Source of the DNA: an uncultured Erysipelotrichaceae bacterium | Lineage (GTDB): Bacteria; Bacillota_I; Bacilli_A; Erysipelotrichales; Erysipelotrichaceae | Assembly: GCA_902796465.1 (NCBI GenBank) | Contig: CADBPK010000268.1 | Span: forward strand, 1-14,785 | DNA: 14,785 nt | Reading direction: 5' to 3' | Part shown: piece by piece, positions 1 through 5,981 of the stretch | Layout: every line of letters begins with the position of its first letter | How positions within the stretch are numbered: the stretch's first letter is position 1 | Translations under genes and position numbers: made by a program | The notes under the pieces: generated by a model | Database searches by the model: none | What the model was told of the DNA's origin: nothing | What the model saw: only the letters and a program-made list of their open reading frames with translations

Positions 1-618
1 CAGGCCTTCCAGCAGCCGGTCGGCGTATTTGACGATATCGATGACCCACTGCTTCATGTTTTTGCGGATGACCGGATAGCCGCCGCGTTCGCTCTTGCCG
101 TCGACGATCTCATCGTTTGCCAGGACAGTTCCGAGTTCCTCACACCAGTTGACGGGCATATCGACGCATTTGGCAAGGCCGTCCTCAAACAGAAGCTTGA
201 AGATATACTGTGTCCACTTGTAATAGCTCGGATCACAGGTGGAAACCTCACGGTCCCAGTCATAGGAAAAACCGATATTCTTCAGCTGACTGGTAAAGAA
301 CGCGATGTTGTTTTTGGTGAAGCTGTCCGGGTGATTGCCGGTATTGATCGCATACTGCTCAGCCGGCAGTCCGAAGGAATCAAATCCCATCGGATGGAGG
401 ACGTTATATCCTTCCATACGCTTTTTACGGGATACGATGTCCGTCGCGGTATAGCCTTCCGGATGACCGACATGCAGACCTGCCCCGCTCGGATACGGGA
501 ACATGTCCAGCGCGTAGAATTTCGGCTTTGAGAAATCCCATGCGTCCGTGCGGAATACCTTGTTGTCCTCCCAGTATTTCTGCCACTTTTTCTCTATGGT
601 CTTGTGATCATAACTCAT
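1..618 (-). CDS. leuS: Leucyl-tRNA synthetase, N-terminal 206 codons (cut by window edge)
   Basis: Class I aminoacyl-tRNA synthetase that charges tRNA-Leu with leucine in the cytoplasm. It is not a complete reading frame here: the start is inside the window and the 3' part lies beyond position 1. Translating the minus strand from ATG 618-616 gives [16 protein letters not shown], then [21 protein letters not shown] with the class I HIGH-type signature HVGH at residues 49-52. Further on come [16 protein letters not shown] and an [18 protein letters not shown] stretch that leads into the editing insertion, all typical of bacterial LeuRS. The start is fixed by homology and by a strong GGGAGGAAAG ribosome site at 623-633. 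The gene sits directly behind a T-box leader whose specifier codon is Leu, which independently supports the call. No frame damage is seen in the visible part. Confidence 0.97.
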   Translation of the reverse strand, partial: MSYDHKTIEKKWQKYWEDNKVFRTDAWDFSKPKFYALDMFPYPSGAGLHVGHPEGYTATDIVSRKKRMEGYNVLHPMGFDSFGLPAEQYAINTGNHPDSFTKNNIAFFTSQLKNIGFSYDWDREVSTCDPSYYKWTQYIFKLLFEDGLAKCVDMPVNWCEELGTVLANDEIVDGKSERGGYPVIRKNMKQWVIDIVKYADRLLEGL

Positions 619-637
619 ACTTCTTTCCTCCCCAGAA

Positions 638-669
638 ATAAAATAAAACGTCCCTGATCTAAGGACGTC
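638..669 (-). terminator. Intrinsic terminator of the leuS T-box
   Basis: On the minus strand ACGTCC (668-663) pairs with GGACGT (653-648) across a short loop, followed by the T-rich run TTTTATTTT. This is the terminator arm that competes with the T-box antiterminator. It ends just before the leuS ribosome-binding site, so termination aborts leuS synthesis when leucyl-tRNA is plentiful. Confidence 0.88.
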
Positions 670-836
670 ATAAACGCGGTACCACCTTAGTTTGTGCAAA
701 AGCACACCCTCATTCGCTGCGTAACGTGCAGTAACGGCTGCTCCAAAGGTGAGTTCGGCTGTTTCCGTGTACAGGGTCGCACCATATCCCTGCTCTCTTG
801 AACGCTTCCGCAGCTTACTGGTCTTTTTCAACGTAA
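638..836 (-). promoter_or_regulatory. T-box riboswitch, leucine specific (CUC specifier), controlling leuS
   Basis: T-box leader RNA that senses uncharged tRNA-Leu and lets transcription continue into leuS. Reading the minus strand 5' to 3' from about 836, the expected elements occur in order: an AGTA box in stem I (GACCAGTAAGC), AGAGAGC, the specifier loop GAACTCACC, and then GGAGC. The specifier codon is CUC (Leu) at 753-751. The antiterminator T-box AAGGTGGTACCGCG lies at 688-675. Its TGGT would pair with a tRNA 3' end of ACCA, fitting the A discriminator base of tRNA-Leu. The intrinsic terminator follows at once. Codon, discriminator and downstream gene all agree, so the assignment is firm; the exact 5' boundary is approximate. 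Confidence 0.95.
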
Positions 837-843
837 CAGGAAT

Positions 844-872
844 ATATTAACAGTTTTTCCATTTGCAGGCAA
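844..872 (-). promoter_or_regulatory. Predicted sigma-A promoter of the leuS T-box transcript
   Basis: Minus-strand -35 TTGCCT (872-867), a 17-nt spacer and -10 TAATAT (849-844), with a TGT immediately upstream making an extended -10. The predicted start falls at about 837, right where the T-box stem I sequence begins. Spacing and location fit well, although the hexamers themselves are not perfect. Confidence 0.7.
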
Positions 873-921
873 TGACAAGTTGGTATACACTCCGGTATTC
901 CGGAATATGTCCGCAGCAGTC

Positions 922-1242
922 CTATCGTTTTTTCCGTTTCTTCGGCAGCGGCAGCTCATCTGCCATTGCCAAAACAAGCTCCCGCAGGAATTCCCGGTTG
1001 TCGATATCCTGTACCAGCAGCATCTCTTTCGCGCCTTCGTACGGCAGCTCCGTTGGCGCATCCGGCATCATCCGCTTCGCGGCGCTGACCGGTTTGACAA
1101 GAAGCCTGTCATCATAGATGCCGCCGAAGATCTTTCCCTGATAGTAAAGGATGTATTCCCCCATCATCATCTTATATGTAATATCTCCCGGCATGGACAG
1201 CTGGTCCAGAACAAATTCAAGATAATCCCTGCTTGATGCCAT
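922..1242 (-). CDS. TfoX/Sxy N-terminal-domain family protein
   Basis: Small 106-residue cytoplasmic protein matching the N-terminal domain of the TfoX/Sxy family. The core GEYILYYQGKIFGGIYDDRL at about residues 28-47, preceded by a Met-rich KMMM segment and followed by LVKPVSAAKRMM, has the family pattern (G-x-Y-x-x-Y-x-x-G-K-x-F-G-x-x-x-D-D-R-L-x-x-K). Only this domain is present; the C-terminal domain of the proteobacterial competence regulator Sxy is absent. Such stand-alone copies are common in Firmicutes and their role is generally unknown, so a competence function should not be assumed. The C-terminus is very basic (PKKRKKR). The start has a strong GGAGGA ribosome site a few bases upstream. 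The gene points toward leuS, whose T-box promoter begins about 50 bp beyond the stop. No terminator is visible between them, so read-through into the T-box leader is possible. Confidence 0.85.
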   Translation of the reverse strand: MASSRDYLEFVLDQLSMPGDITYKMMMGEYILYYQGKIFGGIYDDRLLVKPVSAAKRMMPDAPTELPYEGAKEMLLVQDIDNREFLRELVLAMADELPLPKKRKKR

Positions 1243-1286
1243 ATTTCCTCCTCCGGGCAGAGATCATATCCCGCCCTTCTTTCTAT

Positions 1287-1295
1287 ATCTTAACA
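1287..1295 (-). promoter_or_regulatory. Possible extended -10 promoter of the TfoX-domain gene
   Basis: On the minus strand TGTTAAGAT gives an extended -10 (TGn plus TAAGAT) about 44 nt upstream of the start codon. I see no convincing -35 at the right distance; a TTGTTC lies too far upstream. It shares the 153-bp spacer with the GH1 promoter on the other strand. Confidence 0.35.
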
Positions 1296-1333
1296 GAATC
1301 ATCCGGGCGGCAGAACAAGACAAAACATGACTG

Positions 1334-1363
1334 TTTTCATCCGTACTGTCATTCATTTATAAT
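1334..1363 (+). promoter_or_regulatory. Predicted promoter of the GH1 gene
   Basis: A perfect -10 TATAAT at 1358-1363 with TTTTCA at 1334-1339 as a weak -35 (18-nt spacer). The predicted start near 1370 leaves a leader of about 26 nt carrying the AAAGGA ribosome site (1381-1386). I found no cre-like palindrome or antiterminator leader in this short spacer. Confidence 0.6.
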
Positions 1364-1395
1364 GGAATTATATAAAGGAGAAAGGAAATCATAAT

Positions 1396-2892
1396 ATGGG
1401 ATTCTCGAAAGATTTTTTATGGGGCGGAGCGACCGCAGCCAACCAGTATGAAGGCGGCGTCAAGGAAGGCGGTGCCGGACTCAGCACAGCCGACATCATG
1501 ACCAACGGGTCACACACCGTACGCCGCCAGGTCACATGGAAGATGCCTGACGGAACAACAGGTTCCACACCGCTGTGTTTCGGCAGTATGGAGCGTCATC
1601 TGCCCGAAGGCGCCGTTCCCTGTGAACTGGATGATCCGAAATACTACTACCCTTCCCACATCGCTTCCGATTTCTATCATCATTACAAGGAAGATATCCG
1701 CCTCTGCGCGGAGGAAGGATTCAACTGCCTGCGCTTCTCGCTGAAATGGTCAAGACTCTTCCCGGATGGTGACGATGAAACACCGAACGAGGAAGGCATC
1801 AAATTCTATTCCGATGTTTTTGATGAATGTAAAAAGTACGGCATCGAACCTGTTGTCACCCTCTCGCATTATGAGACACCGCTTGCTCTTGCTGCAAAGT
1901 ACAACGGCTGGGACAGCAGACACCTCGTTGACGCGTTTGTGAAATACGCCGATACCTGCTTTAAAAGCTTCAGAGGCAAAGTAAAATACTATCTGACATT
2001 CAACGAGATCAACTGCATCGAATGGGCACCTTATGTTACGGCGGGACTGATCCATGCCGATCCGCAGAATATCGCCAACGCGACATTCCATCAGTTCCTC
2101 GCCTCCTCCCTGACCGTCAAGTGCGCACATGAGAAATATCCGGATCTCCGCATCGGCATGATGCTGGCATACGGACCGACCTATGCCTTCACGACTGATC
2201 CGGAAGACCAGCTTCTGGCTCAGCAGCGCAGCAATGCCGCCCTGTTCTACTCGGATGTGCAGATGCTCGGAAGATATCCGAACTACAAGCTTGCCCAGTA
2301 TGAACGCGAAGGCATCACGATCCCGGATCTGCCCGGTGATATGGATATCATCGCCGCGTATCCGTGCGACTTCCTCAGCTTCAGCTGCTACGGAAGCCAT
2401 GTCGTAACATATCATGATGAAAACGAAGCCAAGGGCGAAGGCAATGGCGGCACCCAGATGCACATGGTCAAAAACCCGTATCTCAAGACCAATGCCTGGG
2501 GCTGGGCAACCGACCCGCAGTGCCTGCGCATCACGCTGAATACATTCTATGACCGTTATCACTGCGACCTGTTCTGCGTTGAGAACGGCATCGGCTGGAA
2601 TGATCAGCTGGAAGACGGCACCGTGCACGATGAATACCGCATCGACTACATGCGCGCCAATATCAAATCCATGCGCGACGCTGTCGAATATGACGGCATC
2701 CCGCTGATGGGCTACCTCTACTGGGGCTGCGTGGATATGGTCTCCAACGGTGAAGGTGAAATGGCAAAGCGCTACGGCCAGATCTATGTCGACGCCGACA
2801 ACCTCGGCCAGGGCACATTCGAAAGAAAGCTCAAGGATTCCTATCACTGGTATAAAAAGTGCATCGCCAGCAACGGCGAGGACCTGGACTGA
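1396..2892 (+). CDS. GH1 6-phospho-beta-glucosidase
   Basis: Glycoside hydrolase family 1 enzyme of 498 residues, predicted to hydrolyse phosphorylated beta-glucosides (such as cellobiose-6-P or aryl-glucoside-6-P) brought in by a PTS, releasing glucose-6-phosphate in the cytoplasm. The N-terminus FLWGGATAANQYEGG is the family signature. The acid/base Glu is E204 in TFNEIN, and the nucleophile is E396 in CVENG. The phospho-sugar pocket of the 6-phospho branch is visible as S450, K458 and Y460 in VSNGEGEMAKRYG, which favours a 6-phospho-glycosidase over a plain beta-glucosidase. There is no signal peptide. Length is normal for the BglA/AscB group. The start has its own SD (AAAGGA) and promoter, and the gene ends in a terminator, so it is probably monocistronic. 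No PTS permease or regulator is adjacent, so the natural substrate cannot be read from context. Confidence 0.93.
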   Translation: MGFSKDFLWGGATAANQYEGGVKEGGAGLSTADIMTNGSHTVRRQVTWKMPDGTTGSTPLCFGSMERHLPEGAVPCELDDPKYYYPSHIASDFYHHYKEDIRLCAEEGFNCLRFSLKWSRLFPDGDDETPNEEGIKFYSDVFDECKKYGIEPVVTLSHYETPLALAAKYNGWDSRHLVDAFVKYADTCFKSFRGKVKYYLTFNEINCIEWAPYVTAGLIHADPQNIANATFHQFLASSLTVKCAHEKYPDLRIGMMLAYGPTYAFTTDPEDQLLAQQRSNAALFYSDVQMLGRYPNYKLAQYEREGITIPDLPGDMDIIAAYPCDFLSFSCYGSHVVTYHDENEAKGEGNGGTQMHMVKNPYLKTNAWGWATDPQCLRITLNTFYDRYHCDLFCVENGIGWNDQLEDGTVHDEYRIDYMRANIKSMRDAVEYDGIPLMGYLYWGCVDMVSNGEGEMAKRYGQIYVDADNLGQGTFERKLKDSYHWYKKCIASNGEDLD

Positions 2893-2900
2893 TCAGCGTA

Positions 2901-2932
2901 AAGGAAGACCTGCGGGTCTTCCTTTTCTTTTT
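2901..2932 (+). terminator. Intrinsic terminator after the GH1 gene
   Basis: A perfect 10-bp stem, AAGGAAGACC (2901-2910) against GGTCTTCCTT (2915-2924), with a TGCG tetraloop followed by a T-rich tract. It begins 8 nt after the GH1 stop codon. The T-tract runs directly into the promoter region of the next gene. Confidence 0.93.
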
Positions 2933-2953
2933 CCATGCAATGTGCGTTATAAT
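2924..2953 (+). promoter_or_regulatory. Predicted promoter giving a leaderless C26 peptidase transcript
   Basis: A consensus -10 TATAAT at 2948-2953 with a weak T-rich -35 (about 2924-2929, TTTCTT) lying inside the T-tract of the preceding terminator. Only 7 nt separate the -10 from the ATG at 2961, so the predicted transcription start coincides with the start codon. There is no SD sequence in the gap. Confidence 0.6.
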
Positions 2954-2960
2954 ATTCAGT

Positions 2961-3677
2961 ATGAAAAAGCCATTGATCGCGCTCAGCGCACGGGGTACGG
3001 AAACAGGTACCCGTATCTATTACGACAATGAATCATACTTTAACTATGTCTCTCTCGGCGGCGGGATCCCCTGCCTTGTCAAAGCGGACAATGAAGAGGA
3101 TGCCGAACAGATCGCTGAAGACATGGATGCCCTTCTGATCACCGGCGGCGAGGATGTGGACCCTTTCCTGTATGATGAGGAAAATACGTTCTCCATTCCA
3201 ATCGACGCAGATCTTGATGCCTCCGATATCTATCTGTACCACGCCTTCCGGAAAGCCGGAAAGCCGGTCCTCGGCATCTGCCGCGGCATTCAGGTCATCG
3301 CCGTTGCGGAGGGTGAAAGCCTGATCCAGGACATCAAAAAAGAAGATCCTTCCTGCATGGAACACAACCAGCGGAATCTGGATCCTCCTGTAGCGAATGA
3401 TGTATTTGTGCATCACGTGTCCTTTGTGCCGGGCACGAAAACTGCTGAGATCTTCGGAACGGTCTACGGCGTCAATACGTTCCACCACCAGGCGCTGCGC
3501 AGCGTGCCGGAAGGATTTACCCTTGCCGGGAAGAGCACGGACGGACTGATCGAGGCGATCGAATGTCCGGATGTACTCGGGGTACAGTGGCACCCGGAAC
3601 GTCTCTATAAGGATCCGAAGCATCTGAAGCTGATGCAGGAATTCGTCCGCATGGCTTCAGCGCGCAAGGCCGGATAG
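2961..3677 (+). CDS. Peptidase C26 / gamma-glutamyl-gamma-aminobutyrate hydrolase family protein (PuuD-like)
   Basis: Class I glutamine-amidotransferase-fold hydrolase of 238 residues that cleaves gamma-glutamyl amide bonds, as in PuuD of putrescine breakdown. The catalytic triad is intact: nucleophile C107 in GICRG, and H211 with E213 in QWHPE. Family landmarks TGGEDVDP (61-68), NTFHHQ (172-177) and the N-terminal PLIALSA strand are present. The frame stays open upstream to 2859, but that extension is low-quality sequence running over the GH1 stop and terminator, so ATG 2961, where homology begins, is preferred. This ATG has no SD and sits 7 nt after a TATAAT box, which suggests a leaderless mRNA. 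No other putrescine genes are near, so the true substrate is open. The 3' end overlaps the convergent HAD gene by 21 bp. Confidence 0.88.
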   Translation: MKKPLIALSARGTETGTRIYYDNESYFNYVSLGGGIPCLVKADNEEDAEQIAEDMDALLITGGEDVDPFLYDEENTFSIPIDADLDASDIYLYHAFRKAGKPVLGICRGIQVIAVAEGESLIQDIKKEDPSCMEHNQRNLDPPVANDVFVHHVSFVPGTKTAEIFGTVYGVNTFHHQALRSVPEGFTLAGKSTDGLIEAIECPDVLGVQWHPERLYKDPKHLKLMQEFVRMASARKAG

Positions 3678-4424
3678 GTTTTCAACGATATATGTCGGAT
3701 GCAGGTCTTTGGTGATTCCCTGATCCATGATGCTGTTTCCTTCCGTAACCAGTACGGTTTCCATGCCAAGCTTCAGTGCCGGCAGGATGTCTTTCTGAAA
3801 GTCATTCCCGACACAGACAGCCTGGCTTTTTTTGACCTGCGCGTATTTCAGCGCCTGTGTCAGGAAGAGTATGCTTCCCCTGCCGCAGGCAACCGCTTCC
3901 TTGCCGGAGGCATATTCCAGCATGCGTGCGAAAGCGCCGCTTCCGAGTGTCATCCTGCCGTCCTTTTCCTGTCCTTTCCGGCTGTCGAGCGAGATGAGGT
4001 TGGTCCCGTGTGCCAGCATGTCATAGATATCGGAATAATCCTGATAACCCGCGCTCCGGCTGAGGCCGATCATGAACCAGTCGCATTTGTCGTGTGTCAG
4101 GAACATCCCGCCGCCCTGGATCGCTTCGGCGATGGCCGCACCGCCGAGATAATCTGTTCTTAACCGGCCGGGATAGGCAGAAAGGATCCAGTCCACGGCT
4201 GCCATGGCACTGGTGTAGATACGGGAAGCGGGGATCGCAGGAAAGCCGGCTGAACGCAGATAATCAGCCAGATCTTCCCTGTTTCTTCCGGTCTGTTCCG
4301 TGAGGATCAGATACGGAATGCCTTCTTTTTTCAGTGCTTTCAGATAGGCGCAGGCTTCCGGGAGCGGTCTGGCATTTTCCATGATCAGTGTCTCAAGCTG
4401 TACAATATGGTATTTTTCGATCAT
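3657..4424 (-). CDS. NagD-like HAD-fold protein with degenerate catalytic motifs (probable pseudophosphatase)
   Basis: A 255-residue protein whose overall pattern follows the NagD/HAD-IIA sugar-phosphatase family. It has an N-terminal beta strand, a PLPEACAYLKALKKEGIPYLILT segment like the family's ipga-x-e-x-L block, then YTSAMAAVDWI (70-80), a C2-type cap, and a C-terminal METVLVTEG. Every catalytic motif is altered. Motif I DxD is Q9-L10-E11, so the nucleophile Asp is Gln. Motif II TN is T42-E43. The motif III Lys of the GKP segment is R182 (GRGS). The motif IV GD is G206-N207. The fold looks intact and the frame is open, so this is not a decaying gene but plausibly a non-catalytic binding or regulatory protein. 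Only a weak AGGG lies before the ATG. The gene is divergent from the metallophosphoesterase gene and tail-to-tail with the C26 gene. Confidence 0.8.
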   Translation of the reverse strand: MIEKYHIVQLETLIMENARPLPEACAYLKALKKEGIPYLILTEQTGRNREDLADYLRSAGFPAIPASRIYTSAMAAVDWILSAYPGRLRTDYLGGAAIAEAIQGGGMFLTHDKCDWFMIGLSRSAGYQDYSDIYDMLAHGTNLISLDSRKGQEKDGRMTLGSGAFARMLEYASGKEAVACGRGSILFLTQALKYAQVKKSQAVCVGNDFQKDILPALKLGMETVLVTEGNSIMDQGITKDLHPTYIVENLSGLAR

Positions 4425-4439
4425 AATGAACCCTGTTTA

Positions 4440-4448
4440 ATTGTAACA
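4440..4448 (-). promoter_or_regulatory. Predicted extended -10 promoter of the HAD gene
   Basis: Minus-strand TGTTACAAT is an extended -10 (TGn plus TACAAT) 15 nt before the start codon, giving a predicted leader of only about 8 nt. No convincing -35 is seen. It lies in the 72-bp spacer shared with the divergent metallophosphoesterase gene. Confidence 0.45.
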
Positions 4449-4467
4449 TACCCGCAGCGGACATTTG

Positions 4468-4476
4468 TGCTATCAT
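4468..4476 (+). promoter_or_regulatory. Predicted extended -10 promoter of the metallophosphoesterase gene
   Basis: TGCTATCAT is an extended -10 (TGn plus TATCAT) 20 nt before the ATG at 4497. The leader would carry GGAAAGGAACGAGAG as ribosome site. A TTGTAA at 4441-4446 is too far away to be its -35. The two divergent -10 elements are about 20 bp apart, so their polymerase footprints must overlap. Confidence 0.5.
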
Positions 4477-4496
4477 GTTGTGGAAAGGAACGAGAG

Positions 4497-5417
4497 ATGA
4501 AAATAGTGACCAAGATCATGATCGTCGCAGCCATGTTTCTGGCCGTGATCGGCTATCTCGTGTTTGACGCCTTCATGATCGCCCCCGCAAAATTCACGAC
4601 CCGATATGAATCTTTGTACTCCCAGAAAATACCGGTGCAGCTGGATGGGAAAAAGATCCTCTTTTTTTCAGACCTGGACTACGGGACGTTCATGGATGAA
4701 ACAAGAATGACTTCGCTCGTCAGGGTCATTAACTCATCCGGCGCGGATTTTGTGGTTTTCGGAGGCGACCTGTTCGATCTGCAGTATCCTTTCACGAATG
4801 AGGACAAAGCGACCGTGTCTTCCCTGCTCGCACAGATCGAAGCACCGCTCGGCAAATTTGCCGTTAACGGCGACACAGACTGCGCGGATGAAGATACGAA
4901 GAACGCTGTTTCGGATGTCCTCAGGGACGGGGATTTCGAACTTCTCAACAACAAGGTGATCCGCCTGCGCAACAAAGGCTCGGCATCCATCATCCTCGTA
5001 GGACTGGAGAACGGGCTGAACGGCAAGCAGAAGATCGAGGATACATATGAATCCGTCAGCCGTGACGCGTATGTGATCACGGTATGCCACACGCCGGATA
5101 CCGCGGATGAGCTGCCCGGTGACCTGACCGACTACATGCTGGCGGGACACAGCCACGGCGGCCAGGCAAACTATTTCTTCGGTTCCCTGTATACCCCTGC
5201 CATGGCAGTGGAATACATGCGCGGCAAACACCGCATCGGCAATGCGTTTACACTGGATATCTCAAACGGTACCGGCACAACAAAAAAAGATGTCCGGTTC
5301 ATGGCCAATGCCGAGATCGTCATCTATGACCTGTACCGGATCTCGCCGTCGGAAGAAAAGCCGGAAGAGGAGGAAACGCCGGAAGAAAACAGCGCGGATA
5401 GCGCGCCGTCAGAATAA
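4497..5417 (+). CDS. Membrane-anchored metallophosphoesterase-fold protein with altered active site
   Basis: A 306-residue protein of the calcineurin-like phosphoesterase superfamily, closest in layout to the YkuE/YaeI group (COG1408-like). Residues about 5-24 form one N-terminal membrane segment, so the domain is probably outside the membrane. Motifs: D59-L60-D61 where D-x-H is expected, GGD (D91) normal, G125-D126-T127-D128 where GNH(D/E) is expected, CHTPD (H198) normal, and GHSHGGQ (217-223) fully conserved. Thus the first-motif His and the catalytic His of GNH are replaced, while the C-terminal metal ligands remain. Activity may be lost or the metal chemistry changed. The C-terminus (about 284-306) is a Glu/Pro-rich acidic tail. 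ATG 4497 is chosen over the longer open frame (from 4407) because the SD and membrane segment begin there. The 3' end overlaps the convergent 188-residue gene by 9 bp. Confidence 0.82.
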   Translation: MKIVTKIMIVAAMFLAVIGYLVFDAFMIAPAKFTTRYESLYSQKIPVQLDGKKILFFSDLDYGTFMDETRMTSLVRVINSSGADFVVFGGDLFDLQYPFTNEDKATVSSLLAQIEAPLGKFAVNGDTDCADEDTKNAVSDVLRDGDFELLNNKVIRLRNKGSASIILVGLENGLNGKQKIEDTYESVSRDAYVITVCHTPDTADELPGDLTDYMLAGHSHGGQANYFFGSLYTPAMAVEYMRGKHRIGNAFTLDISNGTGTTKKDVRFMANAEIVIYDLYRISPSEEKPEEEETPEENSADSAPSE

Positions 5418-5975
5418 TCCCGTGATCACATCCTGCAGATGCGGGATCACGATCAGATCCGGGTTATCACGCCACAGGGCGGCTGTGATCATCCGGTATT
5501 CATTGCTGTGAACATCCATACGGAAGGACACGTGTCCTTCTTTTTTTATGTGCATGGTCACCGGGATATCGTGTGTTTTCCGTTCCATCAGGGCCAATAC
5601 CTGCTGGAGAAGTTCATTGTCGCCGCATGCCGCATGGACCTTGGTAATATCCCCTTCCTCCTTCGTCAGGATGACAGGATAGAACCAGTCTTTCGCACCC
5701 GGAATGATCTCTTCGAGTGCCCGGATCACCTTTTTGTGAAATACCGGCATCATGTAAATGCGGCTGCGCATGGATACCGGCAGGCATACGGCAGCTGTAT
5801 CCAGGGCGTGATCCCCGACTTCGGTCGGGACATACAGCATAAAGAAATCGGAATGCAGAAAATCCGCATAGGCTGACCGTGCTTCCGGGCTGCCCGATAC
5901 GGTGATCTCCGCATATGCCTTACTGCCGACGCTGATGACGGCAAGATCATGATTCTTCAGTCTGTTTTCCTGCAT
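5409..5975 (-). CDS. Hypothetical protein, 188 residues, last gene of the dnaE cluster
   Basis: I do not recognise this protein. It is 188 residues, soluble-looking, without signal peptide, membrane segment, cysteine motif or evident nucleotide-binding loop. Visible features are an N-terminal HDLAVISVGSKAYAEITVSG that looks like two beta strands, a segment rich in aromatic and Met residues (FFMLYVP, SRIYMMPVF), and a mixed alpha/beta C-terminal half. It begins 6 nt after the stop of the methyltransferase gene with AAAGGA as ribosome site, which suggests co-transcription and translational coupling. Its last 9 bp overlap the end of the convergent metallophosphoesterase gene. The tight spacing and sensible codon use argue that it is a real gene. 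Its function cannot be inferred beyond membership of this operon. Confidence 0.75.
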   Translation of the reverse strand: MQENRLKNHDLAVISVGSKAYAEITVSGSPEARSAYADFLHSDFFMLYVPTEVGDHALDTAAVCLPVSMRSRIYMMPVFHKKVIRALEEIIPGAKDWFYPVILTKEEGDITKVHAACGDNELLQQVLALMERKTHDIPVTMHIKKEGHVSFRMDVHSNEYRMITAALWRDNPDLIVIPHLQDVITGLF

Positions 5976-5981
5976 GATCCG

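Noticed and set aside
896..907. 12-bp perfect palindrome TATTCCGGAATA between the TfoX-domain gene and the leuS promoter
   Set aside because: Only one copy, about 24 bp upstream of the -35 region, with no second site or adjacent regulator; most likely chance.
1750..2847. A 365-codon minus-strand open frame opposite the GH1 gene
   Set aside because: It is fully antisense to a gene with intact catalytic motifs, has no recognisable domain and no SD. It arises from the codon pattern of the real gene.
2859..2960. N-terminal extension of the C26 peptidase by 34 codons
   Set aside because: It would run through the GH1 stop and the intrinsic terminator; homology starts at the ATG at 2961.
3657..4424. 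Treating the HAD gene as a pseudogene
   Set aside because: The frame is complete and the family pattern is kept along its length; only catalytic residues differ, which fits a pseudoenzyme better than decay.
4407..4496. N-terminal extension of the metallophosphoesterase by 30 codons
   Set aside because: It crosses the divergent promoter region and overlaps the HAD start; the SD and membrane segment support ATG 4497.
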